Positions 1 through 13,330 of a stretch of DNA of 64,000 nucleotides are shown here, piece after piece; the first letter of the stretch is position 1, and every line of letters starts with the position of its first letter. Source of the stretch: CALHVX01 sp038757945 (GTDB lineage Bacteria > Pseudomonadota > Gammaproteobacteria > Pseudomonadales > Azotimanducaceae); NCBI GenBank assembly GCA_038757945.1, contig JBCDGJ010000001.1:1-64000 (forward strand), written 5' to 3'. The position numbers and the translations under genes are program-made. The notes beneath the pieces are model-generated. The model had not been told where the DNA came from. It was given only the letters and a program-made list of their open reading frames with translations, and did not search any database.

Positions 1-5330
<5,330 letters not shown>

Positions 5331-5366
5331 TGGTGCTTGCTGGGCCCGTCTGCAGCGCTGCGCCGG

Positions 5367-6074
5367 TCAGGCGACTTCAGGGGTGAACAGGTAGCCGGTG
5401 CCGTGAATGGTTGCGATGATCTTGGCGTTGGCGGCCCGCTCGCCGAGCTTCTTGCGCAGCTGCCCGACCAGCACGTCGATGTACCGGTCATCCGGAAACC
5501 ATTCGCGGTTGCGAATGCGGTTCATGAGCTGGTCGCGGTTCATGACCTCACCGGCTTTCTCCATGAAGGCCAGCAGGAGCTGGTACTCGCCGGCGGAAAG
5601 CTGTTTCTGTTCGCCTTCGGGGCTCAGCAGCTCGCGCTTGTTCAGATCGAGAGTCCAGCCGTCGAAGCGGCGGATGTGGTTTTTCTTGCGCAGGCTCTGC
5701 TGAGAGTGCACGCGCCGCAGCAGGTTCCTAGCCCGACTCAGCAGCTCGCGGGGATCGAAGGGCTTGGTAACGTAGTCGTCAGCGCCGCTTTCCAGGCCGA
5801 GGATGCGGTCGATCTGCTCCTGCTTGCTGGTCACGAGGATGACGCCGACGTCCGAATGGGCGCGCAGCTCCCGGGTGAGGGTCAGACCATCCTTACCGGG
5901 CAGCTTGATGTCCAGCAGGATCAGCGTGATCTCATGTTCTTCAAGAAGCTTTGCAACCTCGTCGCCCTGACCGGTCGCGGTGACCTGAAAGCCTTCTTCT
6001 TCGAAGTAGGAGACCAGCTGTTCGCGGGTGATGGGTTCGTCTTCGACGACAAGGATATGATCTTGTTCCGACAT
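5367..6074 (-). CDS. OmpR-family response regulator, TorR/ArcA-like
   Basis: A 235-residue protein with an N-terminal receiver (acidic pocket ED at 11-12, phospho-acceptor Asp55 in LILLDIKLPG, Lys in VTKPFDPREL) and a C-terminal winged helix ending IIATIHGTGYLF. Spacing and wording of the motifs resemble TorR and ArcA more than PhoP or OmpR. A longer frame opens at 6158, but ATG 6074 (MSEQDHILVVEDE) begins exactly where the receiver fold starts, so I use it. It lies 36 bp upstream of the giant kinase on the same strand and is probably its phosphorylation target. The DNA targets are unknown. Confidence 0.9.
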   Translation of the reverse strand: MSEQDHILVVEDEPITREQLVSYFEEEGFQVTATGQGDEVAKLLEEHEITLILLDIKLPGKDGLTLTRELRAHSDVGVILVTSKQEQIDRILGLESGADDYVTKPFDPRELLSRARNLLRRVHSQQSLRKKNHIRRFDGWTLDLNKRELLSPEGEQKQLSAGEYQLLLAFMEKAGEVMNRDQLMNRIRNREWFPDDRYIDVLVGQLRKKLGERAANAKIIATIHGTGYLFTPEVA

Positions 6075-6448
6075 CAGGCTGCAGTCCGTGTTATTACGCG
6101 GGCGCGCTGGCAGTATCAGGTCGGGCCTGCCCGGCACCGACAGTGAACGCAGGACCATCCCGCCCCGTGTTCCCGCAGTACGCGGTCAATCCGCATACGC
6201 AGCTTTGCTGCCGCTTGCGCGCCACCGGCGCTCAGCGTCGACGTTCATCGTCGACTGTTATGGTGAAGTCACGCCGGGCGCCGGAAATCGGCAGTCGCGG
6301 CAGTGCTTCACATGTGGTTCTTAGGCCTTCATAAGTAACGCACTGCACCCGTACAAATTCAAGACACACAGGCGCATTCGCCGCAGCGTTGAGCACCTCA
6401 TCACGTAAACTGCGCAACCATAGTCACCATCGGTGCCCGCCCGCCCGC
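6075..6448. other. Divergent intergenic region, response regulator / yheU
   Basis: This 374-bp stretch separates the leftward two-component genes from rightward yheU and must hold both promoters. A 7-bp inverted repeat with a 5-base loop (GTCGACG / CGTCGAC) lies at 6237-6255 and could be an operator or a small hairpin. I found no convincing coding sequence or RNA gene; open frames here are short and lack good starts. Confidence 0.5.
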
Positions 6449-6673
6449 ATGATCAAGATTGAAGTGGACGCACTCTCCGCTGACGCGCTGATCGGCGTGA
6501 TCGATGATTTTGTGCTGCGCGAGGGGACGGAGTACGGCACGACGGAGGTCTCTCTCGAGCACAAGCGCGCCGAGGTGCTGGCCCAGCTCGACAGCGGCGC
6601 TGCAGAAATCTGGTTCGATCCGCAGACCGAGTCGGTCACGCTGCGGTTGCGGGATGCACCTGCCGGGCGGTAG
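6449..6673 (+). CDS. yheU: YheU/UPF0270 family small protein
   Basis: A 74-residue protein starting MIKIEVDALS. It matches the YheU family pattern closely: an N-terminal I-P/V-x-x-L-S strand, a central DFVLREGTEYG motif (compare FVLREGTDYG in E. coli YheU), a Glu-rich helix with KRAEVLAQL, then two short C-terminal strands. The frame extends upstream to 6389, but family length (about 72 residues) supports ATG 6449. The start lies in a C-rich stretch without a clear Shine-Dalgarno sequence. The family's function is unknown. The TonB receptor gene starts 43 bp later. Confidence 0.88.
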   Translation: MIKIEVDALSADALIGVIDDFVLREGTEYGTTEVSLEHKRAEVLAQLDSGAAEIWFDPQTESVTLRLRDAPAGR

Positions 6674-6716
6674 CTGCCCGGAGACGAAATTGAGCAAGAG
6701 TATTGAGGAGTATCGG

Positions 6717-8864
6717 GTGAGGGGATTTCAGCGGGGCAGCGCCTTGGGCGGCTCCAGCACGCGGCATTGGCAGCCGCGGCGAGGGGGCATAGGCAGAACG
6801 GGTTTGCAGGGGCCGATCCCGTTCGGAATCGGGCTGCTGACGCTGCTGCTTGCGATGGCGGGCGGCTGGCCGGTCCTGGCATTCGGCGCCGCGGCGCAGC
6901 CGGTGCTCGAAGAGGTTGAAGTCATTGCCCCGCGTTCCGTTGCTGCCGTGCTCCCGACCAGTGCGAGCGCGCTGGCGCTCGATGCCGAGGTGCTGGAGCG
7001 GGTCGCGGCAACCCACGTTCATGAGGTGGCACTCCGCGTGCCGGGCGTCTGGATCTCGCGCGGTTCCGGTCAGGAGCATCTGACCGCGATCCGCTCGCCG
7101 GTGCTGACCGGCCCTGGTGCCTGCGGTTCTTTTCAGCTGCTCGAGGACGGCATTCCCGTACGCCCGAACGGTTTCTGCAACGTGAACAACCTGTTCGAGC
7201 TCAATACCGAACAGGCGCAGCGGCTCGAGTTTGTTCGCGGACCGGCCAGTGCCAGCTTCGGCGGCAACGCGCAGCGTGGCGTGATCAACCGTGTCTCTGC
7301 GCTGGACCCGCCGCAGGAGCTGCGCCTCGAGGGCGGCCCCGAGGGGTTTTACCGGGCCGGGCTGACGGGCACTGCGGCGCTGGGCGAGCAGCAGTTCAGC
7401 TTTGCGCTGCACAGCGAGCACTCGGGGGGCTACCGGGATGCCACCGGTTACGGCCAGCAGAAGGCCAACCTGACGCACCGTACCGAGGTGGCCGGGTGGC
7501 GGGTGCTGACCACCTTTGCCGGCACGCTGCTGAACCAGGAGACCGGTGGCTTCGTAAGCGGCTTCGAAGTATACGAAGACGATGATCTGCGCAGCACCAA
7601 TCCGAATCCGGAAGCCTACCGGGATGCCTGGGCACTGCGGCTGACGAGCCACTGGCAGAAGGGGGACTGGATCATCAGCCCGTACCTGCGACGCTCCGAC
7701 ATGGCGTTCCTGCAGCACTTCCTGCCGGGCCAGCCGCTGGAGGAAAACGACCACACCAGCGGCGGGGTGATCCTGCGCCGGGCTTTCGCTGGGGGTCAGC
7801 GCTTCACGGGCCAGGCTGGACTGCAGCTGGAATGGTTCGACAGCGCGCTGCGCGAGTTTCAGGATGGACCGACGATCGGGTCGGCGTTTCTGGTGGCGAC
7901 GCGACCACCCGGCCTGCATTACGACTATACCGTCGAAGGGCTGACAGCGGCGGCGTTTTACGATGTTGACTGGGCGCTTTCCGACGACGGCGCCCTCAGG
8001 ATCGAGCACAGCCTGCGGCTCGAGCAGCTGCGCTACGACTACGACAACCGGACCCTGGTCGGCAATACCCGCGATGACGGCACGCCGTGCGGCTTCGGTG
8101 GCTGCCGTTACTCGCGGCCGCCAAGCGGCACCGACCGCTTCGACGATATTGCCGGTCGGCTCGGGCTCGTGCGCGACGTCGGGGCTGGTGCGCTGTATGC
8201 GCAGCTCGGCCGCGGTTTCCGTCCGCCGCAGGCCACCGAGCTGTATCGCCTGCAGAACGGCCAGACGCTTGCGGATCTGAATTCGGAAACCGTCGATGCG
8301 CTGGAGCTGGGTTTTCGCAGCGAGGGCCTCGCGGTGGCGCTGTTTGCGCAGCGCAGCCGCGATCTGATCTTCCGGGACGCCGACGGCTTCAACGTGACCG
8401 GTGGCCGGACCCGGGCGGAAGGGATCGAGTTTTTCTGGCAGCACAGCGTGGGCCGGCACGGATTCGATATCGCAACGACCTACGCGCGGCACCGCTATGA
8501 CTTCAGCACGCCGCTCGCCGGCGGCGAATCGATCAGCAGCGGTGATGCGGTTGACACGGCTCCACGCTGGCAGGGCAGCGCCCGCTGGCGGTTTGCGCCG
8601 CTGCCGACGGTGCTGCTGGAAGCAGAGATCGTCGGGCTCGGCAGCTACCAGCTCAACGCGAGCAACACGGCCCGCTACGACGGCCACTGGCTCGGTAACC
8701 TGCGCGCGCGCTGGCAGGTGAGCGAGCGGCTCTCGGCCACGTTGCGGCTCAACAATGTGACGGACGCACAGTACGCCGACCGTGCCGACTTCGCATTCGG
8801 CAGCTACCGCTACTTCCCGGGGCTGCCGCGCCAGGTCTACCTGGGAATGAGCCTGCGCCTGTAA
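6717..8864 (+). CDS. TonB-dependent outer membrane receptor
   Basis: A 715-residue outer membrane beta-barrel receptor. I chose GTG 6717 because GAGGAG (6705-6710) sits 6 bases upstream; it leaves a basic n-region and a hydrophobic segment ending AFGAAAQ as a long signal peptide. A TonB-box-like EEVEVIA follows, then the plug domain with FVRGPASASFGGNA and a barrel ending in aromatic-rich strands and a terminal LGMSLRL. The plug has two cysteines about 20 residues apart (GACGSF and NGFCNVN) that could form a disulfide. The substrate is not evident: no Fur, siderophore or vitamin genes are adjacent. Candidates are iron chelates, cobalamin or copper. Confidence 0.92.
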   Translation: MRGFQRGSALGGSSTRHWQPRRGGIGRTGLQGPIPFGIGLLTLLLAMAGGWPVLAFGAAAQPVLEEVEVIAPRSVAAVLPTSASALALDAEVLERVAATHVHEVALRVPGVWISRGSGQEHLTAIRSPVLTGPGACGSFQLLEDGIPVRPNGFCNVNNLFELNTEQAQRLEFVRGPASASFGGNAQRGVINRVSALDPPQELRLEGGPEGFYRAGLTGTAALGEQQFSFALHSEHSGGYRDATGYGQQKANLTHRTEVAGWRVLTTFAGTLLNQETGGFVSGFEVYEDDDLRSTNPNPEAYRDAWALRLTSHWQKGDWIISPYLRRSDMAFLQHFLPGQPLEENDHTSGGVILRRAFAGGQRFTGQAGLQLEWFDSALREFQDGPTIGSAFLVATRPPGLHYDYTVEGLTAAAFYDVDWALSDDGALRIEHSLRLEQLRYDYDNRTLVGNTRDDGTPCGFGGCRYSRPPSGTDRFDDIAGRLGLVRDVGAGALYAQLGRGFRPPQATELYRLQNGQTLADLNSETVDALELGFRSEGLAVALFAQRSRDLIFRDADGFNVTGGRTRAEGIEFFWQHSVGRHGFDIATTYARHRYDFSTPLAGGESISSGDAVDTAPRWQGSARWRFAPLPTVLLEAEIVGLGSYQLNASNTARYDGHWLGNLRARWQVSERLSATLRLNNVTDAQYADRADFAFGSYRYFPGLPRQVYLGMSLRL

Positions 8865-9057
8865 CAGACGACCAGGACAATGTGATCGCCAACCGTACCG
8901 CCGGTGCTGGGTTCGCTAAACTAGCAGGACGCGGGTCCGTCCCGTGGCACCATGACGCAGTACTGGGCCGCGGCACTGGGCCGGTGATCGGGAGCCGAAA
9001 CCGGCAAGCACGCCGACACAGGCAATCAGGGCGAGAGACAGTCGAGAGAGAGTTGGA

Positions 9058-10503
9058 ATGGCAGCCGAAGGAAAGCAGGTCGGCGCGCTGGCCGAAGCCG
9101 GGCCGGATCACCACGAGCTGGTGCCCCTCAACGTTGGCAAGTGCGATGCGCAGGTTGCGCCCCGGGGCAGCATGGAGCTGCTGTCGCGCCAGGAAATTGA
9201 GCTGCTCACCGGTGGTAAGCAGCCGCAGGAACTCTACGAGCTGTTCCGCAACTGCGCGCTGGCGGTGCTGAACACAGGCAGCGAATCCGATGATGCGGCG
9301 CTCATCTTCGATACCTTCAGCGACTTCCAGATCGAGATCAAACGCCGGACCCGCGGCCTCAAGCTGGCGATCGAGAATGCGCCGGCGACTGCCTTCGTTG
9401 CGGGTCGCATGGTCGAAGGGATCCGCGAACATCTCTTTTCGGTGCTGCGCGACATCGTCTACATCGGCACCGAGGTCCAGCGGGGCCAGCGGTTTGACCT
9501 GTCGAGCAGCCGCGGCATAACCGATGCGGTGTTCAATATTCTGAAGCAGGCGCGGGTGCTGAATCCCGACATCGGACCAAACCTCGTGGTCTGCTGGGGT
9601 GGACACTCCATCAGCCGCAACGAGTACGAGTACACCAAGGCAGTCGGCTACCATCTCGGCCTGCGTGGGCTCGATATCTGCACGGGCTGTGGGCCTGGCG
9701 CCATGAAAGGTCCGATGAAGGGGGCTGCCGTTGGCCATGCCAAGCAGCGCCGCTACGACGCCCGCTACATCGGCCTGACCGAGCCCGGCATCATCGCCGC
9801 CGAACCGCCCAACCCCATGGTGAACCAGCTCGTGATCCTGCCGGACATCGAGAAGCGGCTGGAAGCGTTCCTGCGCCTCGGCCATGCGATCGTCGTGTTT
9901 CCCGGCGGGGCCGGCACCGCAGAAGAAATCCTCTACCTGCTCGGCGTGCTGCTGGATCCGGCCAACGCGCGGCAGCAGTTGCCGCTCATCTTCACCGGCC
10001 CCGCGTCCTCGGCAGCGTACTGGGCGCAGATGGACGCTTTTCTGCGGCTCACGCTCGGCGACGAGATTGCGGACTGCTACAAGATCATCATCAATGATCC
10101 GGAGGAGGTCGGGCGCTATGCCGGCCGCGCTGTGCAGCAGGTGAAGAAGCAGCGCCGTCGCGACGGTGATGCGTACTACTACAACTGGCTGCTGAAGATC
10201 CCGGGGCCGCACCAGCAGCCCTTCGAGGTCAGCCACGAGGCGGTCGCGGCGCTCAACCTGCGCCGGGAGCAGCCGGTGCATGAGCTGGCCGTTGCCCTGC
10301 GCCGGGCGTTTTCCGCCATCGTCAGCGGCAACGTGAAGGCCGATGGCATCCGGCGGATCGAGCGCCATGGAGTGCTGACCCTGAACAGCGATGCCACGCT
10401 GGCGCTGGCTCTCGATGAGCTGCTGACCGCTTTTGTGGCCGAAGGCCGCATGAAACTGGCGAGCGAAAGCTACGTGCCGTGCTACCGGGTGGTTAAGGAC
10501 TGA
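9058..10503 (+). CDS. ppnN: Pyrimidine/purine nucleotide 5'-monophosphate nucleosidase (LOG family)
   Basis: 481 residues, collinear with E. coli PpnN (YgdH): GSMELLSRQEIELL at the N-terminus, YELFRNCALAVLN, VVCWGGHSIS, TGCGPGAMKGPMKGAAVGHA, EPSIIAAEPPNP-type segment and the LOG loop FPGGAGTAEE. PpnN hydrolyses the N-glycosidic bond of nucleoside monophosphates to a free base and ribose 5-phosphate, and in E. coli it responds to (p)ppGpp. ATG 9058 is preceded by a purine-rich GAGAGAGAGTTGGA. The stop is followed 3 bp later by the TTG of ccmA, whose AAGGA ribosome site lies inside ppnN, so the two are probably co-transcribed and coupled. Confidence 0.96.
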   Translation: MAAEGKQVGALAEAGPDHHELVPLNVGKCDAQVAPRGSMELLSRQEIELLTGGKQPQELYELFRNCALAVLNTGSESDDAALIFDTFSDFQIEIKRRTRGLKLAIENAPATAFVAGRMVEGIREHLFSVLRDIVYIGTEVQRGQRFDLSSSRGITDAVFNILKQARVLNPDIGPNLVVCWGGHSISRNEYEYTKAVGYHLGLRGLDICTGCGPGAMKGPMKGAAVGHAKQRRYDARYIGLTEPGIIAAEPPNPMVNQLVILPDIEKRLEAFLRLGHAIVVFPGGAGTAEEILYLLGVLLDPANARQQLPLIFTGPASSAAYWAQMDAFLRLTLGDEIADCYKIIINDPEEVGRYAGRAVQQVKKQRRRDGDAYYYNWLLKIPGPHQQPFEVSHEAVAALNLRREQPVHELAVALRRAFSAIVSGNVKADGIRRIERHGVLTLNSDATLALALDELLTAFVAEGRMKLASESYVPCYRVVKD

Positions 10504-10506
10504 CCT

Positions 10507-11139
10507 TTGCACACAGCCTCCCTGCTGGAGCTTGCGGAATTCACGGTCAGCCGTGCCGATCAGCCGCTCATCGAGCAGCTCTCGCTCGAGGTGCGCGGCG
10601 GGGAGGTCTGGTCCCTGACCGGCCCGAACGGCTGCGGCAAGACGACGCTGCTGCGCACGCTGGCCGGCTTGCACAGCGAAGCCCGGGGCACCTTCGTCAG
10701 CGCGCCCCTGGCGTTCCTCGGCCACCGGCCGGGCCTGTCGCTGACGTTGTCGCCGCGGGCTAACCTGGCCTGGTACGCGCGGCTCTGCGGCGTCCGCGAT
10801 GATGCGGCTGCGCGCCTCGGCGCCGTCGGCCTGGCTGGCTACGCGGATGTGCCCTGCGCCGAGCTGTCTGCGGGCCAGCTGCGCAGGGTTGCGCTCGCCC
10901 GGTTGACCCTGCAGCCGGTGTCGCTGTGGCTGCTCGACGAGCCCTACACCGCCCTCGACAGCGGCGGCCAGGCGCTGCTCGATGAGCTGCTGCTGGCGCA
11001 CGCGGCGCGGGGCGGCGCGGCGCTGTGCGCGACGCACCAGCCGCTGTCGCAGGGCGGCCGCTTTGCAGCGGCTGGCGACGCGCCTGTTCAGATCAAGTCG
11101 GGCATGGCGCTCGAACGCTGGGTGGCTGCCCGTGCCTAG
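10507..11139 (+). CDS. ccmA: Haem exporter ATP-binding protein CcmA
   Basis: A 210-residue ABC ATPase: Walker A GPNGCGKTTLLRTLAGL, Q-loop region, signature LSAGQLRRVALARL and Walker B LWLLDEPYTALD. Length and the downstream gene order identify it as CcmA, which with CcmB and CcmC forms the CcmABCD complex releasing holo-CcmE during cytochrome c maturation. The start is TTG 10507, supported by AAGGA at about 10495-10499. It overlaps ccmB by 8 bases. Confidence 0.95.
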   Translation: MHTASLLELAEFTVSRADQPLIEQLSLEVRGGEVWSLTGPNGCGKTTLLRTLAGLHSEARGTFVSAPLAFLGHRPGLSLTLSPRANLAWYARLCGVRDDAAARLGAVGLAGYADVPCAELSAGQLRRVALARLTLQPVSLWLLDEPYTALDSGGQALLDELLLAHAARGGAALCATHQPLSQGGRFAAAGDAPVQIKSGMALERWVAARA

Positions 11140-11806
11140 CGCGCCGTTTCGAGCCGAGCTGATCCGCAGCCTAAGCCTGCTCTGGCGGGCGCCGGCTGAT
11201 GTGCTCAATCCAATTGCCTTCTTCGTGCTTGGCCTGTCCCTGTTTGCCATTGGCTTCGGTGGCCAGCCTCGGGTGCTGGCGCAATTTGCCCCGGTGGTGA
11301 TCTGGGTGCTGGTGCTGCTGGCAGCGCTGCTATCGGTGGAGTCGCTGTTCCGGCGGGACTTCGACGACGGCTCGCTGGAACAGCTGCTGCTCCTGGCCCA
11401 GCCGGTCTTCATTGCCCTGATCGCACGCCTGCTGGCGCACTGGCTGGTCCTCGGCGGGCTGTTTCTGCTGCTGACCCCGTTCGCGGCGGGCGCGCTGTAC
11501 CTGCCGCTTAGCGCCTGGCCAACGCTGGCCTACACGCTGCTGCTCGGGACGCCGACGGTCACCGCCATTGCCGGTATCGGTGCCGCGCTCACCGTGTCCG
11601 TTGGTCGCGGCGGCGTGCTGCTGGCGCTGCTGGTGCTGCCGTTCTTCATCCCGGTGCTCATCTTTTCTGCGAGCGCCATCACGGCGGCCCAGCAGGGTTT
11701 GTCACAGTCTGGCTCACTGCTGTGGCTCGCTGTCATTCTGGTCGTCACCCTCACCACGGCACCGTTCGCCATTGCTGGTGCCCTGCGGGTGTGTCTCGAT
11801 CAGTGA
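11132..11806 (+). CDS. ccmB: Haem exporter permease CcmB
   Basis: A 224-residue inner membrane protein with about six hydrophobic segments, typical of CcmB (about 220 residues). It carries the family pattern RDFDDGSLEQLLLL after the second membrane segment and AIAGIGAALTVSVGRGGVLLALLVLP later. GTG 11132 (VPSAPFRAEL) overlaps the end of ccmA by 8 bases, implying translational coupling; a longer frame begins at 10982 but would lie inside ccmA. It pairs with CcmA as the membrane part of the transporter. Confidence 0.94.
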   Translation: MPSAPFRAELIRSLSLLWRAPADVLNPIAFFVLGLSLFAIGFGGQPRVLAQFAPVVIWVLVLLAALLSVESLFRRDFDDGSLEQLLLLAQPVFIALIARLLAHWLVLGGLFLLLTPFAAGALYLPLSAWPTLAYTLLLGTPTVTAIAGIGAALTVSVGRGGVLLALLVLPFFIPVLIFSASAITAAQQGLSQSGSLLWLAVILVVTLTTAPFAIAGALRVCLDQ

Positions 11807-11888
11807 GCCCCCGCGCTGCGTCGTTGACGCACTTGCGGACGCCTTTGCGCGATAATTAGGCCCTCATAACGATACGGCAGGACAAGCT

Positions 11889-12650
11889 GTGTGGAATGCG
11901 ATCAAGCGGCTCTGGCATAAGCTCGGTTCCCCGCGCTGGTTTTTCCAGCTGACGACCCGCTGGGGGCTCGTGCTCGGCGGCGCGGCGGTGCTGTTGCTGA
12001 CCGTCGGCACGATCTGGGGGCTGGCCTTCGCGCCACCGGATTACCAGCAGGGCAACAGCTTCCGCATCATCTACCTGCATGTGCCGGCCGCCATCGTTGC
12101 GCAGTCCGTCTACATGATGATGGGCGTTGCCGGGGTGATTCTGCTGGTCTGGCGCATGAAGCTGGCAGACATCGCGCTGCAGGCCGCGGTGCCGTTCGGG
12201 CTGTCCATGACGGCGCTCGCGCTGGCCACCGGCGCGATCTGGGGCAAACCGACCTGGGGCGCCTGGTGGGTCTGGGATGCACGCACGACATCGATGCTGG
12301 TGCTGCTGTTCCTGTATTTCGGCCTGGCGGCCCTGCGGCAGGCTTTTGTCCGGCCGGAGCAGGCGGCGCGGGCCTGCGCGGTGCTTGCCATCGTCGGTGT
12401 GATCAACATTCCGATCATCAAGTACTCCGTCGAGTGGTGGCTGACCCTGCACCAGACCAGCACGTTCTCGCTGACCGAGAAACCGGCCATGCCACCGCAG
12501 ATGTACCTGCCGCTGCTGCTGAACGTGCTCGGCGTCTACTGCCTGTTCGGTGCGCTGCTGGTCAGCCGCATGCGGCTCGAAATACTGCGCCGAGAGGAAC
12601 AGACCAGCTGGGTGCAGGAACACATCGCGCTGGTGACGAGGGCCGCCTGA
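11889..12650 (+). CDS. ccmC: Haem-handling membrane protein CcmC
   Basis: A 253-residue polytopic inner membrane protein of the haem-handling family. The periplasmic tryptophan-rich motif WGAWWVWDARTTSML and flanking histidines (for example YLHVPAA near residue 60) present haem to CcmE. GTG 11889 follows GGCAGGACAAGC. There are 82 bases between ccmB and ccmC, the longest gap in the cluster. The stop overlaps the ccmD start (TGATG). Confidence 0.95.
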   Translation: MWNAIKRLWHKLGSPRWFFQLTTRWGLVLGGAAVLLLTVGTIWGLAFAPPDYQQGNSFRIIYLHVPAAIVAQSVYMMMGVAGVILLVWRMKLADIALQAAVPFGLSMTALALATGAIWGKPTWGAWWVWDARTTSMLVLLFLYFGLAALRQAFVRPEQAARACAVLAIVGVINIPIIKYSVEWWLTLHQTSTFSLTEKPAMPPQMYLPLLLNVLGVYCLFGALLVSRMRLEILRREEQTSWVQEHIALVTRAA

Positions 12651-12895
12651 TGCCGACACCGAGCTTTGCAAGCTTCGCCGAGTTCCTGGCCATGGGCGGG
12701 CACGGGTTTTACGTCTGGTTGTCCGTCGCGCTGGCCATAATCATCGTGCTGGGCAACCTGTTGCTGCTGCGGATTGCCCGACAACGATTCCTCGCCGCGG
12801 CGCGCGCCCGGATCGAGCGCCGCGCCGAGCCGGACCAGGAAGGTTCGGTGGTAGACTCCGCGGCCGCACTCTTGAAAGCAGGAACATCGAGCTGA
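12650..12895 (+). CDS. ccmD: Haem exporter accessory protein CcmD
   Basis: A small protein of 81 residues beginning MPTPSFASFAEFLAMGG. The GGHGFYVWLSVALAIII stretch is the CcmD signature: a short amphipathic start, one membrane helix and a basic cytoplasmic tail. CcmD holds CcmC-CcmE with CcmAB. ATG 12650 overlaps the ccmC stop by one base. At 81 residues it is slightly longer than many homologues because of an acidic C-terminal tail. Confidence 0.9.
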   Translation: MPTPSFASFAEFLAMGGHGFYVWLSVALAIIIVLGNLLLLRIARQRFLAAARARIERRAEPDQEGSVVDSAAALLKAGTSS

Positions 12896-12898
12896 CGC

Positions 12899-13330
12899 AT
12901 GCATCCGAAACGTCGTAACCGCTTGTTGATGGTGTCTTTTCTTGTCGTCGGCGCCGGCCTCGCGCTGGGCCTCGTGCTGCTCGCGCTCGATGAAAACCTG
13001 AATCTCTTCTATCCGCCGGCGGATGTCGTCAGCGGTAAAGCGCCGCTGGATACGCCGATCCGCGCCGGCGGTATGGTTAAGGCTGGCAGCGTTGAACGCA
13101 GCGACACGGATCTGGCCGTGCGCTTCGTGCTGACCGACTACGAAGGTGCCGAGTTCATTGTCCGCTACACCGGGATCCTGCCGGACCTGTTCCGTGAGGG
13201 GCAGGGCATTCTGGTGCAGGGACAGCTGCACACGGCGGAAGAATTCGTCGCCAGCGAAGTGCTTGCGAAACACGACGAGAACTACATGCCACCGGAGCTG
13301 GCGCAGATGAGCACCGGAGTCGAAGAATGA
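12899..13330 (+). CDS. ccmE: Haem chaperone CcmE
   Basis: 143 residues with a basic N-terminus (HPKRRNRL), one membrane anchor, and a periplasmic OB-fold. The covalent haem-binding histidine is His125 in LAKHDENYMPPE, the conserved box of gammaproteobacterial CcmE with the downstream Tyr intact. CcmE receives haem from CcmC and passes it to CcmF/H. ATG 12899 lies 3 bases after the ccmD stop; the stop overlaps the ccmF start (ATGA). Confidence 0.96.
   Translation: MHPKRRNRLLMVSFLVVGAGLALGLVLLALDENLNLFYPPADVVSGKAPLDTPIRAGGMVKAGSVERSDTDLAVRFVLTDYEGAEFIVRYTGILPDLFREGQGILVQGQLHTAEEFVASEVLAKHDENYMPPELAQMSTGVEE

Noticed and set aside
6636..8687. 683-codon minus-strand open frame
   Set aside because: Antisense to the TonB receptor, whose signal peptide, plug and barrel motifs are on the plus strand.
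8749..11412. 887-codon minus-strand open frame
   Set aside because: Antisense to ppnN and ccmA; no recognisable motif.
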